Below are positions 60,252 to 64,000 of a stretch of DNA of 64,000 bases, one piece after another. The stretch is taken from contig DFOA01000038.1 in assembly GCA_002381185.1 (NCBI GenBank), forward strand, positions 1-64,000, read 5' to 3'. The translations under genes were made by a program, and so were the position numbers. Source of the stretch: Firmicutes bacterium UBA3553 (GTDB lineage: Bacteria > Bacillota > Clostridia > Tissierellales > Sedimentibacteraceae). The stretch's first letter is position 1; every line of letters starts with the position of its first letter. A model generated the notes under the pieces. It did no database searches, had not been told where the DNA came from, and was given only the letters and a program-made list of their open reading frames with translations.

Positions 60252-61439
60252 CTATTTTTCCATGTCTGTTTTTCGATTATATACTATTTTGCCATCAATA
60301 ATTGTGTACATATTGTTTGTAAAAATCTCCATGGGATTTCCGTCAAAAATTGCTATATCAGCATCCTTGCCTGTTTCAATACTTCCCACTCTGTCTGAAA
60401 CATTGCAGATTTCCGCTGCATTAATTGTTATTGCTTTTAACCCTTCTTCAATTCCCAGACCTTCCTTGGCGGCAAACCCGGCACATATGGGCAGATATTG
60501 AATTCTTACAACAGGATGGTCTGTTGTAACTGCTACTTTTACCCCTGCCTTGTGCAAGACGCCTGCTGTTTTAAAATCCATATTCTGTACTTCTATTTTG
60601 TTTCTGGATGCGAGAGAAGGTCCAATTATTGCAGGAAACCCTGAATCCTTAACCTCTTTCGCAATAAGATGGCCTTCTGTACAGTGGTCTAATGTCATAT
60701 TAAGATTGAATTCCCTTGCTATACGAATGGCGGTCAGTATGTCATCCGTTCTGTGAACATGGGCTTTTAAAGGTATTTCTTTATTTATTACAGGAATCCA
60801 GCACTCTTTTCTGAAATCAGCCTCAAAATCAGAGTCGTCCAAATCCTTATTCTGGCTTTTATTTTTCTTTTTCAGGTATTGCTTGGCATTAAATAACTCT
60901 TCCCTTAGCAAGGCAGCTATTGTCATTCTGGTGGATGGAATTTTATCCATGCCATCATAATTTGATTTGGGGTTTTCTCCAAAAGCAACCTTCATGGCTG
61001 CCGGTGACAGAACTGCCATGTCGTCAATACATCTCCCACTTGTTTTTATAAAAACAAACTGTCCTCCCACCACATTAGAACTGCCGGGTCCGACCATTAC
61101 AGAGGTTATTCCGGAACATATTGCATTGTGAAAAGCTGAATCCATGGGATTTATTGCATCTATAGCCCTTATGTACGGAGTTACCGGTTCCTTCATTTCA
61201 TTGCAGTCATCACCTTCAAAACCTTTCTTTTCCTCTGTTATTCCAATGTGGCAATGCGCCTCAATTAAACCCGGCATAACCCACATACCTTTTGCGTCAA
61301 TGACCTCTGTTATTTCATAATCCTCTTCTTTTATTTCCTTATCAACCTTAAATATTTTTTTATCCTTAACTAAAACACAGCCGGATTCATAGCTTACACC
61401 TGCCATGGTAAGAACCTTACCGTTTTTTATTAATAGCAT
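60252..61439 (-). CDS. Amidohydrolase (imidazolonepropionase-like)
   Basis: 395-aa metal-dependent hydrolase. Features: HCH metal pair in MPGLIEAHCHIGI, further ligands in KAHVHRTDD and LDHCTEGH, and catalytic Asp in VAVTTDHPVV. N- and C-terminal strands form the composite beta sandwich (KDADIAIFDGNPMEIF). Substrate unknown; similar proteins are often annotated as prolidase-like or amidohydrolase-3. Monocistronic, AAGAAGG upstream. Confidence 0.87.
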   Translation of the reverse strand: MLLIKNGKVLTMAGVSYESGCVLVKDKKIFKVDKEIKEEDYEITEVIDAKGMWVMPGLIEAHCHIGITEEKKGFEGDDCNEMKEPVTPYIRAIDAINPMDSAFHNAICSGITSVMVGPGSSNVVGGQFVFIKTSGRCIDDMAVLSPAAMKVAFGENPKSNYDGMDKIPSTRMTIAALLREELFNAKQYLKKKNKSQNKDLDDSDFEADFRKECWIPVINKEIPLKAHVHRTDDILTAIRIAREFNLNMTLDHCTEGHLIAKEVKDSGFPAIIGPSLASRNKIEVQNMDFKTAGVLHKAGVKVAVTTDHPVVRIQYLPICAGFAAKEGLGIEEGLKAITINAAEICNVSDRVGSIETGKDADIAIFDGNPMEIFTNNMYTIIDGKIVYNRKTDMEK

Positions 61440-61669
61440 AATCTACCTTCTTAAAATTTTTTCAATTGAAAAACAAACGAAACTATTTTCGTCTGCACAA
61501 TTAATATTTTATTTTTTCTTTAAAATATATTTTTATTCCATTTATATTTTTGCAGAAATAATGTTGTCTGCAATAGTTTATTGATCTGATTTACTGAATT
61601 GATATAGGAATATTAATATTTGAATAGTTCTAATGAAATTGTCAATACTTAATTTGGGAGGTGATTATA

Positions 61670-61792
61670 GTGGCAAAAAACGATAATAAAAATAAAAAGA
61701 ATGATAAAAACAATAAAAATAATCAAAAGAAAAACAATAACAACAAAAACAATGATAACAATTTAAAAAATATTAACGACAATGACAGATAA
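61670..61792 (+). CDS. Asn/Lys-rich 40-aa microprotein
   Basis: A GTG start with an excellent GGGAGGTGATT site opens MAKNDNKNKKNDKNNKNN and continues with almost only Asn, Lys, Asp and a few Gln, to LKNINDNDR. Low-complexity, highly basic and disordered. Followed by a terminator. Similar small Asn/Lys proteins occur among spore proteins of Clostridia, but no specific family is claimed. Confidence 0.65.
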   Translation: MAKNDNKNKKNDKNNKNNQKKNNNNKNNDNNLKNINDNDR

Positions 61793-61839
61793 TCAATTTA
61801 ACATTATATAAATTACTTACATGACCTTTCTTCTTAAAA

Positions 61840-61870
61840 CAAGAGATAACTGCAATGCAATTATCTCTTG
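61840..61870. terminator. Bidirectional terminator
   Basis: CAAGAGATAA / TTATCTCTTG perfect 10-bp stem followed by TTTTTTT, between the microprotein and propeller genes. Confidence 0.85.
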
Positions 61871-61876
61871 TTTTTT

Positions 61877-63094
61877 TTATTCTTGCCAGGTATGAATCAG
61901 GCTTCTGTTTTGTCCTCTGGCAAATACATCCGTCCGCCTTGGTCCCCAGGATATCGCTGCAGGTTCTGAATCAATATTTCCTCCAATGTTCTGCCAGTCT
62001 TCCCACCGCGAACCGTTCCAGGTCCTCATAATCAATCTGTTATTTGTACCTCTTGCAAATACATCCAGATGATTTGAACGTCTTGAAGATACTGCAGGTC
62101 CTGAAGTCAATGTTCCTCCAAGGCCTTCCCATCCGCTCCAGGCTCTTCCGTCCCACCATTTATGGATTAATTCATTATTGGTTCCTCGTGCAAACACATC
62201 TATCCTGTTCGGTCCCCAGGATACTGCTGCAGGAGATGATGTCAATGTTCCTCCAAGGTTCTCCCATTCGCTCCAACGTCTTCCGTCCCACCATTTGTGC
62301 CATAATGCGTTGTCTGTTCCTCTTGCAAATGTGTCTATTCGGTTTGACTGCCATGATGATGCTGTCGGTGCTGATGTCAATCCTCCTCCAAGGTTCTCCC
62401 ATTCACTCCAGAGGCTTCCATCCCACCATTTATGCCACATTGCGTTATCTGTTCCTCTCACAAATGTGTCTATTCGGTTTGGTCCCCAGGATATCGCTGC
62501 CGGTGCTGATGTCAATACACCTCCTAAGTCCTCCCAGCTGCTCCAACGGCTTCCGTCCCACCATTTATGCCACATAGCATTATTCGTTCCTCCGCCGAAC
62601 ACATCGATGCGCCCCGGTCCCCAGGAAGCTGCTGCAGGTGCTGTAGTTAATGTCCCTCCGAGGTCCTCCCATTGTGCCCAGCCTGGTGCAGGAGAAGGTC
62701 CTGGTCCAGGCCCTGGTCCCGGTTGTCCGTCCATGATTAATCTAAGTATAATTTCAATTATTCTAAGAATATATCTGTCCACTATATTCCTTGGTATATT
62801 TATTTGTCTTATCATAAAATTAAACCAAGGATACTGGCTTTGAAACTGATTGTAAATCTGCTGAGGCGTACGGCTCATGTCTGCCTGATTAATTAAAAAA
62901 GCAACCAAAAAAAACAATAGATAATCAATTAAATCTCTATTTAATCCGCGTCCTTCCAATTCCCTGTAGATGTCATCATTTTGTGAACGGAACCTGCTTA
63001 TTACTTCTTGGGCATCTCTCTGCTGCTGTGCAGCTATGAATTGTGGATCATTGTACATTGGAAATCGGAATCCTTCATACGGGTTTCTATACAT
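61877..63094 (-). CDS. DUF346 beta-propeller (lectin-like) protein
   Basis: 405 aa. N-terminal helical domain of about 130 residues (PQFIAAQQQRDAQEVISRF, two hydrophobic stretches), a GPGPGPGPSPAP linker, then six 48-residue repeats. Each begins W-E-x-LGG and contains SWGPNRIDVFARGTNN and HKWWDG. These are DUF346/PLL-type blades, as in fucose-binding propeller lectins. No signal peptide, so perhaps a spore-surface protein. AGGAGG precedes the ATG. Confidence 0.85.
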   Translation of the reverse strand: MYRNPYEGFRFPMYNDPQFIAAQQQRDAQEVISRFRSQNDDIYRELEGRGLNRDLIDYLLFFLVAFLINQADMSRTPQQIYNQFQSQYPWFNFMIRQINIPRNIVDRYILRIIEIILRLIMDGQPGPGPGPGPSPAPGWAQWEDLGGTLTTAPAAASWGPGRIDVFGGGTNNAMWHKWWDGSRWSSWEDLGGVLTSAPAAISWGPNRIDTFVRGTDNAMWHKWWDGSLWSEWENLGGGLTSAPTASSWQSNRIDTFARGTDNALWHKWWDGRRWSEWENLGGTLTSSPAAVSWGPNRIDVFARGTNNELIHKWWDGRAWSGWEGLGGTLTSGPAVSSRRSNHLDVFARGTNNRLIMRTWNGSRWEDWQNIGGNIDSEPAAISWGPRRTDVFARGQNRSLIHTWQE

Positions 63095-63262
63095 ATAAAC
63101 CTCCTGGAAAATAATCTTTTATATATTATTTTATTTGAAATTTACCGATATGTTCCTGTTATTTAAAATTATATCCGAATTATATCTAAATCAATTTTAA
63201 TGGAACTTTATTAAAATAAAATCGTCTAAATAGAAAATATAATTTATTACCTGGAGGTTTTT

Positions 63263-64000
63263 ATGAGAAAGATAATTAAAATAACATCAATTATATTATC
63301 AATAATATGTTTGTCAATAATTCCGGCAATGGCAAATGAAATTGAAAATACTGCCCCACAGCCTTTTTACTATTCATTTACCGGAACTGTCAATGAAATA
63401 GAAAAAACTGATGATGTAATTACAAAAATTTATTTAGAAAACGAAGAGGGTTTACCGGCGCATTTCATGCTGAATGAAGACACATATTATGGGGATGGTG
63501 TTAAAATTGAGAAAGGTTCAAAAATTACAGGATACTATGAATCTGGAAGACCTATGATTTTAATTTATCCGCCCCAATATACAGTTGATATTGTTTTACC
63601 TGTTTACAAAGACGGATTTGTAAAAGCCGATAAATTTGATTCTGATCTGTTAAGCAAAGATAAGCAATTAAAGCTGAATATTTCAGAAGAAACTAAAATA
63701 GTGTGGGAAAATAACACTGAAATAAACTGGATTAAGCAGCCAACTTTAGAAGAACTCGAAACAGTCCTTTCAAACAGGAAGATGATTGTTTATTATGACT
63801 TTACAACTAAAAGCATTCCTGCTCAGACGACACCAAACAGAATAATTGTTTTGTCACAGCAAGTTGAAGATAAAATCAGCATAACAATAGATGATATAAT
63901 AATAGATACACCAAGTGCCTATATCAGTGAAACAGGAAATGCGATGGTTCCTGTACGTGCAATATCTGAAGCATTGGGATATGAAGTAAAGTGGAACAGT
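63263..64000 (+). CDS. Secreted stalk-domain protein, 5' part
   Basis: 246 codons to the window edge, frame open. Signal peptide (MRKIIKITSIILSIICLS, cleavage after AMA), a beta-rich middle domain, then the beginning of a stalk domain (VRAISEALGYEVKWNS). GGAGG upstream of the ATG. Function unknown, same family as the proteins at 19355, 22841 and 26767. Confidence 0.82.
   Translation, partial: MRKIIKITSIILSIICLSIIPAMANEIENTAPQPFYYSFTGTVNEIEKTDDVITKIYLENEEGLPAHFMLNEDTYYGDGVKIEKGSKITGYYESGRPMILIYPPQYTVDIVLPVYKDGFVKADKFDSDLLSKDKQLKLNISEETKIVWENNTEINWIKQPTLEELETVLSNRKMIVYYDFTTKSIPAQTTPNRIIVLSQQVEDKISITIDDIIIDTPSAYISETGNAMVPVRAISEALGYEVKWNS

Noticed and set aside
62044..62843. Long open frames on the plus strand opposite the DUF346 gene
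   Set aside because: They are antisense to a repeat-rich coding region; their repeats mirror the blades and no ribosome binding site is present.

Overview
The window looks like chromosome from a low-GC, spore-forming anaerobe of the Clostridia, most likely Sedimentibacter. Evidence: AT-rich DNA, strong AGGAGG-type ribosome binding sites, a four-subunit ferredoxin-dependent 2-oxoacid oxidoreductase, several secreted copper-amine-oxidase-N (stalk) domain proteins, a cyclic-di-GMP-I riboswitch, and a UbiX / 68-aa zinc-ribbon / UbiD set that I recognise as the hydroxyarylic acid decarboxylase ShdBDC described from Sedimentibacter hydroxybenzoicus. The genus call is from memory of that family; no search was run.

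1-14.6 kb (all minus strand): the start of an SLC13-type permease, a porGDAB operon with a near-ideal promoter and an operator-like palindrome, an IclR regulator with a similar palindrome in its own leader, then two related aromatic-acid decarboxylation cassettes. Cassette 1 has ubiD, a MerR regulator, an SLC13 permease, ubiX and an lpdD-like gene. Cassette 2 has shdC, shdD, a second SLC13 permease, shdB, a LysR regulator and an internally deleted lpdD remnant. The ubiX-permease pair is duplicated with high similarity, while the two decarboxylases differ strongly. The likely scheme is permease-mediated uptake of hydroxybenzoate-type acids, UbiX-made prenylated FMN, and UbiD decarboxylation.

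14.8-30.8 kb: housekeeping and envelope genes: M24 peptidase, glycerol kinase, a DUF438/hemerythrin/PAS sensor with a DUF1858 partner, stalk-domain proteins (one split by an in-frame stop), a NagZ-like lipoprotein, an HD hydrolase, a C-terminal processing protease, a sodium:solute symporter, a PH-domain protein and a broken Y-family polymerase gene.

30.8-53.5 kb: a contractile phage-tail-like locus of PBSX/diffocin type on the minus strand. It has sheath, tube, tail-assembly chaperone with a classical -1 frameshift signal, tape measure, LysM, XkdQ/R/S homologues, baseplate J, tail protein I, fibres, holin and amidase. There are no terminase, portal, capsid or intact integrase genes. It is controlled by a divergent repressor with operator repeats, an ImmA-like protein and an ArpU-like activator. 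The baseplate/fibre module is present twice; the upstream J copy carries a 1-nt frameshift. Cysteine-rich 66-69-aa proteins in long direct repeats lie at both ends. The right flank is debris: amidase fragments, a tyrosine-recombinase C-terminus and tRNA-Arg(TCG).

53.5-64 kb: a cell-wall amidase, a c-di-GMP riboswitch driving a small secreted protein next to a cupin/HD-GYP protein, a dipeptidase-DUF819 operon, a PadR-DUF4180 pair with a very long palindromic operator, an HMA-like protein without CxxC, an amidohydrolase, an Asn/Lys microprotein, a DUF346 beta-propeller protein and the start of another stalk-domain protein.
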